DNA of 64,000 nt from Paenibacillus sp. LS1. Its GTDB lineage: Bacteria; Bacillota; Bacilli; Paenibacillales; Paenibacillaceae. Positions 43,524-53,368 of this stretch are shown piece after piece (the first letter of the stretch is position 1; the number at the start of each line of letters is the position of its first letter). The stretch spans positions 124,001 to 188,000 of the forward strand of contig NZ_JAPDOE010000007.1 in NCBI RefSeq assembly GCF_026013365.1, in the 5' to 3' direction. Made by a program: the position numbers and the translations under genes. Below the pieces are notes generated by a model. The model was not told the DNA's origin. It saw only the letters and a program-made list of their open reading frames with translations, and made no database searches.

Positions 43524-43561
43524 GGACTTACCCCAGAACACTTCTCTGAGATAAGTCCCTT
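43524..43561 (-). terminator. Possible terminator of the isomerase/dehydrogenase operon
   Basis: On the minus strand AAGGGACTTA pairs with TAAGTCCTT with one bulge and a long loop; the tail CTCTATTTC has only short T runs. It lies about 55 nt after the stop at 43617. Confidence 0.45.
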
Positions 43562-43616
43562 ATATCATAGATTAAGACATATAAAATGTTAGAAATTGCA
43601 CTGTCATTCGGTTGAA

Positions 43617-44642
43617 TTACAGCTTAATGATCTGACCTGTTTTCTCGGATTCGAATGCTGCCAGGATAACTTGCAGAGAACGCAAACCCTCTTCCCCGGA
43701 AATTGCTGGAGGTGTTTGGGTCACAATCGACTCTACAAAAGCGTCAATTACGCCACTCGGCACTTGTTTCTCGTTGGTAGCCATGGCACCGACTTTGTAT
43801 GTCTCAACTGTACCATTGGTCAGCTCAACAATAACTTCATCGCCTTCGACTGTTCCGATCTTCATAACACCATTCTCACACCACAGAACTGTACTATTGT
43901 CTCCGGCTCTGTATTGTGTCCAGCTCGCTACCAGCGTTCCGATCGCTCCGCTCTTCATGCGAAGCAAGCAAGTCGCGTTATCGTCAACCTTAGTACCTTC
44001 TTTGTGCAGTGTGCTGATGAAACCAGCTACTTCAGATACTTCATCGTTCAGCAAGTAACGGATGAAGTCTGATTTGTGTACGCCCAAGTCGCCCATAGCG
44101 CCCATAATGGCTTCTTCTTTGCGGAAGAACCAGCTTTCAGCTCCGTCCACACTCCATGCTTCCGGACCCGGGTGACCGAAGGAAGTACGGAAATTCAGGA
44201 CTTTACCGAGTTTACCGGAGTCGAGAATTTCTTTTGCTTTCACGTGAGGAGGCATCAGGCGCTGGTTGTGTCCAACCATCAGATACACACCGTTTTTCTT
44301 GGCAGCTTCGATCATTTGCTCGCCTTCTTCAGTGGATACCGCCATTGGTTTCTCAACCAATACATGCTTGCCTGCATTAGCAGCAGCAATCGCCATTGGC
44401 GCATGCAGATAGTTCGGTGTACATACACTAACGGCATCTACCGTTTCGTTAGCAAGCAATTCTTCGTAACTGGAGTACGCTTTACCGCCGTAAGTCTCGG
44501 CCATCTTCTCCGCACGCTCCACGATCGGATCGGCAAAAGCGATAAGTTCTACGTTCTCATTGGCAGCGTACTCTGGAATATGTCTGCGCTCGGCAATGGC
44601 TCCACAGCCGAATACAGCAACTTTAATTTTACTCATGTACAT
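43617..44642 (-). CDS. Gfo/Idh/MocA family oxidoreductase
   Basis: NAD(P)-dependent dehydrogenase of 341 residues with Rossmann motif VAVFGCGAIAERRH, the EKP motif (VEKPMAVS), a GHNQRLMPPH segment and a GDLGVHKSDFIRYLL catalytic-region segment. It is the second gene of an operon with a TIM-barrel isomerase 49 nt upstream, a common pairing in inositol-like and rare-sugar catabolism. The start may be either of two nearby ATGs (44642 or 44636), because AAGGAG is close to the first and 10 nt from the second. Confidence 0.9.
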   Translation of the reverse strand: MYMSKIKVAVFGCGAIAERRHIPEYAANENVELIAFADPIVERAEKMAETYGGKAYSSYEELLANETVDAVSVCTPNYLHAPMAIAAANAGKHVLVEKPMAVSTEEGEQMIEAAKKNGVYLMVGHNQRLMPPHVKAKEILDSGKLGKVLNFRTSFGHPGPEAWSVDGAESWFFRKEEAIMGAMGDLGVHKSDFIRYLLNDEVSEVAGFISTLHKEGTKVDDNATCLLRMKSGAIGTLVASWTQYRAGDNSTVLWCENGVMKIGTVEGDEVIVELTNGTVETYKVGAMATNEKQVPSGVIDAFVESIVTQTPPAISGEEGLRSLQVILAAFESEKTGQIIKL

Positions 44643-44691
44643 AAGTCTCCTTTGACAAATAGATTAGCATTTTTCATGGTTCGATGGTCCA

Positions 44692-45468
44692 TTAGAATTG
44701 GTTCAGGTAGTTTTCTTTCAACCAGTTGTAGCTATTGGATACGCTCTCAAGTGGAGGATTCTGACATACGTCTTGTTCCACGATCAACCACTCCACGCCG
44801 GCATTCGTAGCGCCTTCAATGACAGCTGGCAGGTTAACCGAACCTTGTCCCAGTTCCAGTGTTTTCATCTGGCCCTGTTCGTCTTTGCTGAAGTCCTTCA
44901 GATGAAGCAGCGGCAAACGACCCGCATATTTATTAATATACTCGATCGGATTTTGTCCCGCAAATTGTACCCAACATACGTCCATTTCCACTTTTACCGC
45001 TTCCGGTGATGTTTGAGCAAACATGGCATCAAAGGCATTGGCATCGCCAACCTGACCATGGAATTCAAAGTCATGGTTATGGTAACCGAAGATCAATCCT
45101 TGCTTTGCTGCTTCAGCTCCATATTGTTGTAACTCAGCGAATAGCTTGGTCCAGCCTTCTGCATTCTCAGGACGATCTTCTGGCATCAGGTAAGGGCAAA
45201 TGATATATTGTGCACCAATTGTTTTCAGGTAATCGATCTGTTTTTGCAAGTCTTCGCGCATCGCATGTAGTGAAACGTGGCTGCTGAATCCTTTCAGTCC
45301 AAGTTCATCTAGTAGCGCTTTCATTTCCTCAGCTGGAATATCGCCATATCCGGCAAACTCCACGCCTTCATATCCAAGGGCCGCTACCTTACGCAACGTA
45401 CCACGAAAATCTGCTGCAGTTTCATCACGGAGTGTAAACAATTGCAAACCAACATTAAGTTTTTTCAT
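44692..45468 (-). CDS. Sugar phosphate isomerase/epimerase (TIM barrel, IolE-like)
   Basis: Xylose-isomerase-like TIM-barrel protein of 258 residues. Metal-binding carboxylates and histidines typical of the AP_endonuc_2 family are seen in GYEGVEFAGYG, FGYHNHDFEF, VEMDVCWVQF, LLHLKDFS and LIVEQD. It probably interconverts a ketose or a keto-inositol. It is the first gene of an operon with the dehydrogenase at 43617 and is divergent from an AraC regulator. Confidence 0.9.
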   Translation of the reverse strand: MKKLNVGLQLFTLRDETAADFRGTLRKVAALGYEGVEFAGYGDIPAEEMKALLDELGLKGFSSHVSLHAMREDLQKQIDYLKTIGAQYIICPYLMPEDRPENAEGWTKLFAELQQYGAEAAKQGLIFGYHNHDFEFHGQVGDANAFDAMFAQTSPEAVKVEMDVCWVQFAGQNPIEYINKYAGRLPLLHLKDFSKDEQGQMKTLELGQGSVNLPAVIEGATNAGVEWLIVEQDVCQNPPLESVSNSYNWLKENYLNQF

Positions 45469-45666
45469 GTAGGATACACCTCTGTTCTCAAATTTGCTTT
45501 CATTGCTCTATCTGGTATCATCCTAACGCAAAACAGGCTAGAATGAACATATACAATATAGTCAGAACATGAACTATCTGATCAAATTTTATTTCCATCA
45601 TTTTGCATCTATTGAATGTAGCCCATTTGAATGCATGCAGGATGTACATATTGGGGGATTTTATCT

Positions 45667-46497
45667 TTGGATACGTTAGAGACATCTGTGCTGATCTGTG
45701 ACTACTCATACCACTATAAGGCGTTCACTCATAATATGAAGGGCGAGCTGCAAACCTATCTGTTCCGTCTGCAGACCGAAGGCTCGTGCAAGGTGTATGT
45801 ACAAGATAAAGAATTCAGGATGACCAGTGGGGATTTGTTGCTGCTCAAGCCTGGTGACGATTATCATCTCGTGGTCGATGAACCACATAAAGAAGGACGT
45901 TTGTCCAGCGGAGATTATTATCTGTTCTGCGAGGGAAGCTGGATTGAGAACTGGTGGAAACGGCAGCATCGATCTACCGTGAGCCGGATAGGACTTGATG
46001 ATAAGCTGATCAGCCTATGGCGAAATATGTTACTTGAGAAGCGTCGAGGACCTCTTGAGGAAAATGCGGAGCTAAAGGATGCGTTACTACGTGGATTATG
46101 TCTGTATATCGACCGGGCAATCACGGAGAATATTCAGACGGATCGGGCAGTTTCCTCTGCGTTGAAGTTAAAACGTTTTATTGAGGAGCATGCCACGGTT
46201 ACCTTTAAACTTGAAGAAGCGGCACGTTATGCCGGACTCAGCCTGTCACGTGCAGTGCGTTTATTTAAGGAGCATTACAATCAGACCATGATTCAATACG
46301 CGATTGAGATCCGTCTGAATGCGGCACTGGAACGCATGAAATACAGTGAAATGACACTGGAGCATATTGCGGAATCCTGCGGTTTTGCAAGCTACTCCTA
46401 TTTCCATCGGGTATTCCGCGCACACTTCGGTTTGTCTCCCGCGGAGTATCTCAAATCCAGACAGCATGAGCCTATTGATGATCTGGAGCATGTATGA
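45667..46497 (+). CDS. AraC family regulator
   Basis: Regulator of 276 residues: N-terminal cupin (YLFRLQTEGSCKVYVQDK and the GDLLLLKPGDDYHL strand) and two C-terminal helix-turn-helix units (FKLEEAARYAGLSLSRAVRLFKEH and LEHIAESCGFASYSYFHRVFRAHFGLSPAEYLK). I place the start at a TTG (45667) 7 nt after GGGGGA; an ATG lies 12 codons upstream but has no ribosome binding site. It is divergent from the isomerase/dehydrogenase operon, its likely target. Confidence 0.87.
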   Translation: MDTLETSVLICDYSYHYKAFTHNMKGELQTYLFRLQTEGSCKVYVQDKEFRMTSGDLLLLKPGDDYHLVVDEPHKEGRLSSGDYYLFCEGSWIENWWKRQHRSTVSRIGLDDKLISLWRNMLLEKRRGPLEENAELKDALLRGLCLYIDRAITENIQTDRAVSSALKLKRFIEEHATVTFKLEEAARYAGLSLSRAVRLFKEHYNQTMIQYAIEIRLNAALERMKYSEMTLEHIAESCGFASYSYFHRVFRAHFGLSPAEYLKSRQHEPIDDLEHV

Positions 46498-46515
46498 CGT
46501 GCAGTATCAGATCAG

Positions 46516-46551
46516 AAACCCATGACCTTAAACAGGTTCATGGGTTATTTT
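46516..46551 (+). terminator. Terminator of the AraC gene
   Basis: AACCCATGA (46517-46525) pairs with TCATGGGTT (46538-46546), then ATTTTGAT; 20 nt after the stop. Confidence 0.7.
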
Positions 46552-46739
46552 GATACGGTAAACTGTGAACAGCTACTAGTAAGCCTGAAAGTCAGACCGT
46601 TTTTTATAAGAATGAATTTCACTTCAATATTTTTTCATGTGACTCCCACAGAACAAGGCTGTACAATTATAGAGACAGTTATCTTACAAATTCATACATA
46701 TCCCATTAAACTCACATCTATCATACTGGAGCGATACAT

Positions 46740-47441
46740 ATGCTAACCCACCCGCGCAAAGTCCTCATCATCGAGGATGAACCAGATATTTCGCGTATCC
46801 TGCGAGATTATCTAACCAAAAATCAATATGAAGCCGCCGTGGCAGCGACTGGTCAAGACGGGCTTCAGATTATGGAGCTTATTCAACCGGACTACATTAT
46901 TCTAGACATTATGCTTCCAGATATGGACGGAATTGAGGTGTGCCGTGAGATTCGACGACGCAATAATATCCCCATCCTTATTCTGAGTGCCAGAGGCAGT
47001 GATACCGATAAGGTACTTGGCCTTGGATTTGGAGCAGACGATTATATGACGAAGCCCTTCTCGCTGAGCGAACTGTTAGCACGAATCAATGCCCACTTTA
47101 GACGTTACGACAGCATGACATCAGATCATGATAGAACAGATCTATTGCATCTTGGAAACCTTATGATTGATAAGAAAGCCTATAAAGTTACATTGAACGG
47201 ATCAGAAGTATCTGTGTCTGCCAAAGAATTCGAATTACTTCATTATCTGGCAAGCCATAAGAATCAAGTTTTCTCCAAAGCCCAGTTGCTAGACGCAATC
47301 TGGGGATATGCAACCTATGGTGATGAAAATACCGTAACCGTATACATTCGCAGACTGCGTGAAAAAATCGAGGCGGATGCCTCACATCCGACCGTTCTGA
47401 AGACGGTATGGGGTGTCGGCTACAAATTCAATTATGAATAA
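46740..47441 (+). CDS. OmpR-family response regulator
   Basis: Response regulator of 233 residues with receiver D56 (ILDIMLPDMDG) and K105 (MTKPFS), and a winged helix ending VWGVGYKFNYE. It is the first gene of a regulator-kinase-ATPase-permease cluster, so the FtsX-type ABC system at 49056-52219 is the likely target. CTGGAG lies about 8 nt before the ATG. Confidence 0.93.
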   Translation: MLTHPRKVLIIEDEPDISRILRDYLTKNQYEAAVAATGQDGLQIMELIQPDYIILDIMLPDMDGIEVCREIRRRNNIPILILSARGSDTDKVLGLGFGADDYMTKPFSLSELLARINAHFRRYDSMTSDHDRTDLLHLGNLMIDKKAYKVTLNGSEVSVSAKEFELLHYLASHKNQVFSKAQLLDAIWGYATYGDENTVTVYIRRLREKIEADASHPTVLKTVWGVGYKFNYE

Positions 47442-47461
47442 GCGAGATAGGAGACATGGGC

Positions 47462-48910
47462 ATGTCATTAAACACCTGGTCCAGACGCTGGTTGTTAACA
47501 ACACTCGGGCTTCTCATTATTATGGTTTCAAGTATCGTCGCACTGTCGATGATGCTATTACAAGATCAAAATTCAGACAAATCCAGTCTGTCCATGAATC
47601 TGGTTCGCCTCAAGGTCAATCCGATCTTACTCGCTTTGGAGCAAACTCATCAACATCTCACTGAACAAAACATTCGTGAAGACATACGTTCCATCGCAAG
47701 AGAGAGCGGGGTTCTGTTTAACTATGTGAACTTGGACGGAACAGTAATGCTGTCCTCCGACCTCAGCTCTGAAGGAGGCCAAGTTAATCTGCGTTCATCC
47801 CTTCATTATAATCTGCATCATGCCGCGCAGGCTGCGGATGGTACCAAATCACTTAATATTGCGTTTCCCGTGATGGACGGACCCGTGGGAAGTCAGATCG
47901 GCAATGTCCTTTTTTCCATCCCCCAAGCTATGGTTACGGTTCAGAAACCGATGACTGTTCCAATTATATGGATTAGCGTACTATTGCTCGTGTCACTGAT
48001 CTTGGGTTTATTACTATTCTGGATGAAACAAAAACTGGACAAGCAGCTCCTCTCTCCCATCCATCAATTAAAGCTGCATGCAGAATCCATCCTCAAAGGA
48101 AATTATGAAGAACAGATTCAGTACAACCGGACCCATGAACTGGGCGAAGTGTATGCCATGTTTGACCTGATGCGTACGGAAATCAAGCATATGAACGAGC
48201 TGCGCATCCAGCAGGAACAAGCACAAAAGGAACTCATCACCAATATATCTCATGATATTAAGACACCGATTACCACGATAAAAGCATACATAGAAGCAAT
48301 TGAGGAAGGACTATGCAACGATCAGGAAACGCTAATGGAATATATGAGAGTCATGCGGACCCATACGGATAAAACAGCCCGGCTTGTGGAGGATCTGCTG
48401 GTTCATGCACTTCAGGAACTGGGGCAAATTTCGGTGGAACCCCGTGAAAAGTACAGTGGTCCTGTACTTGACGCTATGTTGAAACCTATTGAACATGTAA
48501 TACTTACAAGAGGTCTTGTCTATGACGGGCCCAAGTCCAACCACATTCCCAATGTGTTAATCGCTATCGACACTATCCGAATTGAACAAGTCATCTCCAA
48601 TCTTGTCGCCAATGCCCTCAAGCATACAGCTCGGGGAGACACGATACGTATAGACTCGGAACTGGAATCCGGGCACCTGAAAGTGACCATCGCTGATTCG
48701 GGTCAGGGCATACGTGTGCAGGATATGCCGTTTGTTTTCCAACGTTATTTCAGAGGACAAGCGAGTCATGCAGACCAACGTGTTCAGGAAGGTACGGGAC
48801 TGGGACTTTCTATCTGCCAAAGCATTATTGAAGCACACGGAGGCCATATTTCTTTCACGAGTAAAGAAGGACAAGGTACGACCTTCCGGTTCTATCTGCC
48901 GATCTGCTGA
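47462..48910 (+). CDS. Sensor histidine kinase
   Basis: Membrane kinase of 482 residues. Membrane segments lie near 11-31 and 165-187 with an extracellular sensor of about 130 residues between them. A HAMP-like linker, HisKA with H264 (NISHDIKTP) and an HATPase (GTGLGLSIC) follow. I start it at MSLNTW (47462), 9 nt after AGGAG; a Met six nt earlier is too close to that site. It is followed after 145 nt by the ABC genes. Confidence 0.91.
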   Translation: MSLNTWSRRWLLTTLGLLIIMVSSIVALSMMLLQDQNSDKSSLSMNLVRLKVNPILLALEQTHQHLTEQNIREDIRSIARESGVLFNYVNLDGTVMLSSDLSSEGGQVNLRSSLHYNLHHAAQAADGTKSLNIAFPVMDGPVGSQIGNVLFSIPQAMVTVQKPMTVPIIWISVLLLVSLILGLLLFWMKQKLDKQLLSPIHQLKLHAESILKGNYEEQIQYNRTHELGEVYAMFDLMRTEIKHMNELRIQQEQAQKELITNISHDIKTPITTIKAYIEAIEEGLCNDQETLMEYMRVMRTHTDKTARLVEDLLVHALQELGQISVEPREKYSGPVLDAMLKPIEHVILTRGLVYDGPKSNHIPNVLIAIDTIRIEQVISNLVANALKHTARGDTIRIDSELESGHLKVTIADSGQGIRVQDMPFVFQRYFRGQASHADQRVQEGTGLGLSICQSIIEAHGGHISFTSKEGQGTTFRFYLPIC

Positions 48911-49055
48911 GCCACACTGGCGTGGCTATTATACCAAGTGCCTTTAATTTCGCTTCAACTCGGAAGTCAGTAATACTTTATTCATAATTTGATAAGGCTT
49001 CCTCAACATCCCTCCTCTAGAATGAATCCTATACTGCACTCGGGAGTGATTCGAC

Positions 49056-49814
49056 TTGTCCAAAAAAGTGATTATCCGTGCACAGAATCTGTGCAAGACG
49101 TACAACAGCGGAAGTGATCAACATCATGCCATCCGTAATGTTGATCTCGATATCTATGAAGGGGAATTCACGGTCATCATGGGTAACTCTGGCTCTGGCA
49201 AATCAACCCTCTTATATCTGCTTAGCGGACTGGATCAGATTACAGCTGGTGAGGTTTATTTTCGTGACCAGCGGATCGACGCTTATCGTGAACGAGAAAT
49301 GTCCGACTTCCGCACGCGCCGAATCGGTTATATCTATCAGAGCATCAATCTTGTCCCAGACCTCTCCATCAAAGAGAACATTGCTTTACCGGGATATATT
49401 GCAGGAAACAAAAAGAAGGACATCCAATCCAGGGCTGCTGAGCTGATGAATGCCATGGATATTGATGGACAGCGTAACCGCCTCCCCTCCCAGACATCTG
49501 GAGGACAGCAGCAACGAGCAGCCATTGCACGGGCTTTGATTAATTCGCCGGATATCATCTTTGCGGATGAACCGACTGGAAGCCTGAATATGGAACACGG
49601 CACAACCGTTCTCGATATCCTTACGGATATCCACCGCAAGGGACAGTCTGTTGTTATGGTTACGCATGATATAAAAGCAGCCTGCCGGGCAGACCGCCTA
49701 ATCTATATTCAGGACGGCAAGATTGGTGGAATCCTTGAGTTCGATACCTATGACGAACATCAAATTCAAGATCGTGAAGCGATTATCTTCGCTTTGGTTA
49801 CGGGGAAGGAATAA
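49056..49814 (+). CDS. ABC ATPase of the MacB/LolD type
   Basis: Nucleotide-binding subunit of 252 residues: Walker A GNSGSGKSTL, Q-loop YIYQSINL, signature in the variant form TSGGQQQRAAIARAL (usual LSGGQ), Walker B IIFADEPTGSL and H-loop VTHD. The TTG start lies 8 nt after GGGAGTG. Such ATPases serve FtsX-type permeases that move lipids, peptides or antimicrobials or act mechanically on the envelope. The permease begins 2 nt after its stop. Confidence 0.92.
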   Translation: MSKKVIIRAQNLCKTYNSGSDQHHAIRNVDLDIYEGEFTVIMGNSGSGKSTLLYLLSGLDQITAGEVYFRDQRIDAYREREMSDFRTRRIGYIYQSINLVPDLSIKENIALPGYIAGNKKKDIQSRAAELMNAMDIDGQRNRLPSQTSGGQQQRAAIARALINSPDIIFADEPTGSLNMEHGTTVLDILTDIHRKGQSVVMVTHDIKAACRADRLIYIQDGKIGGILEFDTYDEHQIQDREAIIFALVTGKE

Positions 49815-49816
49815 CG

Positions 49817-52219
49817 ATGGCAGTCATGTTTAAACTTAGCTTGTCGTATCTGAGTAGGAACAAAATACAAAATACGTTGATTGCCATACTCCTGCTACTC
49901 TCGACACTTCTTGTATCCACAGCTATTGTCATACTGGCGAACACGGGCAATCAGTTTCAGGAAATGCATTCTCGCACCCATGGATCCCATCAGATCCTGA
50001 CGTTTGAGAAAGGACTGAATGATCCGCACGCTGTACATGACTGGTGGGCTGCTCAGAACGGTGTTCAAGTCTCACCTTTGCTTACTTATCGCATCTTGTC
50101 GGGCATCACTTTTGGCGGCACTGACATCCCTAACCTTTATCTGTACATGATGAATACCCCGCCTCCTCCGTGGAGTGTAGATGAACTTGTATTTGCAAGT
50201 GGTACACAGCATTCGGCTCCTGAACAAGGAAGCGTATGGATCCCAACTTCCATGGCGAATGGCTATCATATCTCGGTAGGCGATACCATTGGCTTCAAAA
50301 CCGGCTCACAAACACTGAATCTGAATGTGTCTGGCATTGTAATCGATGTACCGTACGGAGCCCCTTTCTCCAATACAGCACGGGTCTGGATGAATCCAGC
50401 CGATTATCAACGTGATCTCGCGGCGCTCGCAGGTAACGAGAATCACATGATGGGCATCCATTTTAACGATTACAGCATGAGTTCAGAATATTGGGAAAGG
50501 TACAATCGTGAGACAGGCACTCCGTTTCTGGAATCCAAAATGGAGTTCGAGGCTATTGCCTCTTTCTATCTGATCATCAACCAGGTTATTGGCTTCATTA
50601 TGATATTCATGGGTTTTGTCATGCTCTCCATCGCTTTGATGACCATCGGGTTCACGATTTCGGATGCCATTCTGGCCAATTACAGAACGATAGGTATTCT
50701 CAAATCACTCGGGCTAACTTCCCAGAGAACGATAGGCACCTATGTTATTCAATATGCGTTACTGTCCATCACAGCGATTATCCCAGGTCTTGCTCTCAGT
50801 GTATGGATATCCAAATGGATTATTAATATATCCGTATCCTCTCTTCGAGTCGATAATCAGAATATTCCAGTCCAAGGGTTGGAAGCGGCCATACTGGCTG
50901 GTGTACTTCTATTTGCTCTAGTGATTTTGTTCACTGTGTTATACGCCAAAAAGGCACGCAACATACAGCCCGTGCAGGCTATTCGTTATGGTATGTCGGA
51001 GACAGATCACAGCCGGGTGGCTAGTAAAATGAATTCCCCATGGACACACTGGATGGGGTTCACAAGACTACCTGTGACTGCGGTCCTTGGACTTCGACAT
51101 GTGTTCAAAAACACCAAAAGTTCTGTTCTCACACTTTTACTGACCACCATGGCTTCCTCTGTACTGGTCTTAGGATATGTGCTGCTGTCCAGTATAATCG
51201 GAATTGAACAGACAGCAGCTAAATGGGGGTATGACAATGCCAACATCGCAGCAGTAGTGGTAAACAGAAGTACATTCCCGAAGGCTGAGCTGAAGCAAGC
51301 GTTAGAAGAGGACTCAAGGATCAGCAATGTGGGCTGGCAAGGGAACATCTCTGGTGTAATTAGCCCGGAGTCTTCGGCAACAGTAAAGGGCCAATCCATC
51401 AGTCTCAACTTGAGTGTAATGGACGGGAGCTATCAGGAACTTGGATTCGAAACGTTGAGAGGGGATAACCCACAGCACGCAAATGAAATTGCCATTGGTG
51501 TAAGTGTCGCCAAAACATCAAACAAAGATCTCGGGGATCTCATCGACATCTATATTGAAGGAGAAAAGCGTACATTCCTCATTACAGGCATCTATCAGGC
51601 GATTGCCAACATGTCTGTTTCAGGCCGAATCACCATCGATGCCATGAGAAGTGTAAACCCGGGTTATGGTGAATTTGATGCCATATTCATTAATGTGAAG
51701 GATCTCGCACTAGCAGATAAGGTTGTTAGGGCGTTGAATGAGCAATTTAAGGATTTTGCTTCAGTAGTTACCCAGAAGACATTGCTTGATTCAGTTTACG
51801 CTGAAGCTGCGAACATCCTGATCTATCCGATGAGCCTGATTGGATTGCTGTTCATCATTGTGACGTTCATCATTATTTTCAGTACCTGTCGAATCAATAT
51901 CCGCAAAGAGAGCAGAACGTACGGGATATACAAATCGCTGGGAATGACATCCCGTCAAATCCGATTATCGCTCACCATGGGAATGGTTGTGCTGTCCGCC
52001 ATGGGAGCGATACTGGGTATTTTCGTAGGCGTATATGTACTACCTCTTCTGCTCGAAATGGTGCTTTCCAATTATGGTATCGTAGAGCTTCCACTGATTA
52101 TGAATTGGGGTGGAATGATATTGTTCGCCTGCCTAAGCATCATTGCAGCAGGTCTTGGATCATGGTTTTCTTCCCGAATCATTCGAGAGACATCGCCACG
52201 TATGCTGGTTATCGAATAA
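49817..52219 (+). CDS. FtsX-domain ABC permease, large
   Basis: Membrane protein of 800 residues with two FtsX modules. An N-terminal membrane segment (17-40) is followed by an extracellular domain of about 220 residues, three membrane segments near 255-385, another segment near 440, a second extracellular domain of about 200 residues, and three C-terminal segments. This is the layout of BceB/MacB-related permeases in Firmicutes. Partner of the adjacent ATPase; the upstream two-component pair suggests a detoxification module against envelope-active compounds (inference). Confidence 0.91.
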   Translation: MAVMFKLSLSYLSRNKIQNTLIAILLLLSTLLVSTAIVILANTGNQFQEMHSRTHGSHQILTFEKGLNDPHAVHDWWAAQNGVQVSPLLTYRILSGITFGGTDIPNLYLYMMNTPPPPWSVDELVFASGTQHSAPEQGSVWIPTSMANGYHISVGDTIGFKTGSQTLNLNVSGIVIDVPYGAPFSNTARVWMNPADYQRDLAALAGNENHMMGIHFNDYSMSSEYWERYNRETGTPFLESKMEFEAIASFYLIINQVIGFIMIFMGFVMLSIALMTIGFTISDAILANYRTIGILKSLGLTSQRTIGTYVIQYALLSITAIIPGLALSVWISKWIINISVSSLRVDNQNIPVQGLEAAILAGVLLFALVILFTVLYAKKARNIQPVQAIRYGMSETDHSRVASKMNSPWTHWMGFTRLPVTAVLGLRHVFKNTKSSVLTLLLTTMASSVLVLGYVLLSSIIGIEQTAAKWGYDNANIAAVVVNRSTFPKAELKQALEEDSRISNVGWQGNISGVISPESSATVKGQSISLNLSVMDGSYQELGFETLRGDNPQHANEIAIGVSVAKTSNKDLGDLIDIYIEGEKRTFLITGIYQAIANMSVSGRITIDAMRSVNPGYGEFDAIFINVKDLALADKVVRALNEQFKDFASVVTQKTLLDSVYAEAANILIYPMSLIGLLFIIVTFIIIFSTCRINIRKESRTYGIYKSLGMTSRQIRLSLTMGMVVLSAMGAILGIFVGVYVLPLLLEMVLSNYGIVELPLIMNWGGMILFACLSIIAAGLGSWFSSRIIRETSPRMLVIE

Positions 52220-52244
52220 TGTAATACGATGCCATTACACAATA

Positions 52245-52287
52245 GAAAATCCCTTCCACGCCTCTATAGAATGTGGAAGGGATTTTC
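52245..52287. terminator. Bidirectional terminator
   Basis: Perfect 15-bp stem GAAAATCCCTTCCAC (52245-52259) and GTGGAAGGGATTTTC (52273-52287) between the converging FtsX permease and mmuM genes. Confidence 0.88.
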
Positions 52288-52300
52288 ATAATGATATGAG

Positions 52301-53368
52301 CTATTTCCGCCACTTCTTCGCAAGTTCACCAATCTGATGTGGCGTCGTGCGGCAACAGCCGCCAATAATTTTCGCACCCGCTGCAACCCACTGCTCCGAA
52401 GCATCACTCATGCTGCCACAGGTCCCCTGTCCACTCCACGTCTTCGTTGCTGCATCGTATACTTCTCCCGAGTTCGGGTAGACAATGACAGGTTTGTCGC
52501 TGGCACGGCTGAGAATACCTACGGCTTCCGTCACTACTTCCATTGGAGCACAGTTCAGGCCAATCGCCGCAATCTGCGGCTCGGAGCCAAACTTCTGTGC
52601 ACATACCTCAAGGGGTGTGCCCTCGCTGATGCTTGTCCCGTCTTTTAAAGAAAAAGATAGCCAGGCATACGCATGAGGAAACTCCTTCAGTAAATTAACC
52701 AGCACCTGTGCTTCCTGCAAGGATGGAATCGTCTCAAAAGCCAGAATATCAGCACCCGCTTCAAGCAACGCCGCTATACGCGGACGATGGAATTCAGCCA
52801 AGGTCTTATCCGATACGCCGTAATGTCCCACATACTCCGATCCATCCGCCAGATAGGCGCCGTACGGCCCAACAGACCCGGCAATAATTGGACGTGAACG
52901 AAGACATTCTCCCTCACGATCCCCTGTACGATCTGTTATATGCTCCCCATTCTCCAGCATCTCTGCACGTACCGAAGTAGCTTCTACAAGCTGATCTGTC
53001 GGGCTTTCTCTCCCTACTAAACCACTCTGTACTTCTGCCCATACGTCATCTCTCGCCTTTGCAGCCAGCTCCACCGTCTTGCGAATCAGGTCTAACGCTT
53101 CCTGCTCTCCAATTCCTCTCTTGATGAAGCCATCCACCGTCGCCTGATAACTGGATGTAATCGCACAATCGGCTCCTGCTCGAAAATAATCCGCATGGAC
53201 CTGAACAATTACATCCGGATTCTCAAGCAACACACGAGCCGACCATAACGGGTCGTCCAGATTACATCCATGCTGTTCGAGTTCCGTTGCCAGCGCTCCA
53301 TCCAGAATCATGACCGGATGTTCACGAAGGATCTGTTCTATGGGATTAATCTGTTTTGCTTGCGTCAT
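52301..53368 (-). CDS. mmuM: Homocysteine S-methyltransferase
   Basis: Zinc TIM-barrel enzyme of 355 residues that methylates homocysteine from S-methylmethionine (or S-adenosylmethionine), giving methionine. The zinc ligands are the Cys of AIGLNCAP and the pair in [23 protein letters not shown] and [21 protein letters not shown] match the YbgG/MmuM family. It is about 40 residues longer than B. subtilis YbgG (315 from memory), the excess being a polar insertion near residues 110-155 ([15 protein letters not shown]...GDREGE). The start is the ATG preceded by GAGGAC; it overlaps the mmuP end by 23 nt. Confidence 0.92.
   Translation of the reverse strand: MTQAKQINPIEQILREHPVMILDGALATELEQHGCNLDDPLWSARVLLENPDVIVQVHADYFRAGADCAITSSYQATVDGFIKRGIGEQEALDLIRKTVELAAKARDDVWAEVQSGLVGRESPTDQLVEATSVRAEMLENGEHITDRTGDREGECLRSRPIIAGSVGPYGAYLADGSEYVGHYGVSDKTLAEFHRPRIAALLEAGADILAFETIPSLQEAQVLVNLLKEFPHAYAWLSFSLKDGTSISEGTPLEVCAQKFGSEPQIAAIGLNCAPMEVVTEAVGILSRASDKPVIVYPNSGEVYDAATKTWSGQGTCGSMSDASEQWVAAGAKIIGGCCRTTPHQIGELAKKWRK

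Noticed and set aside
44076-44810. Plus-strand open frame of 244 residues
   Set aside because: Antisense to the second dehydrogenase and isomerase genes; no recognisable protein features.
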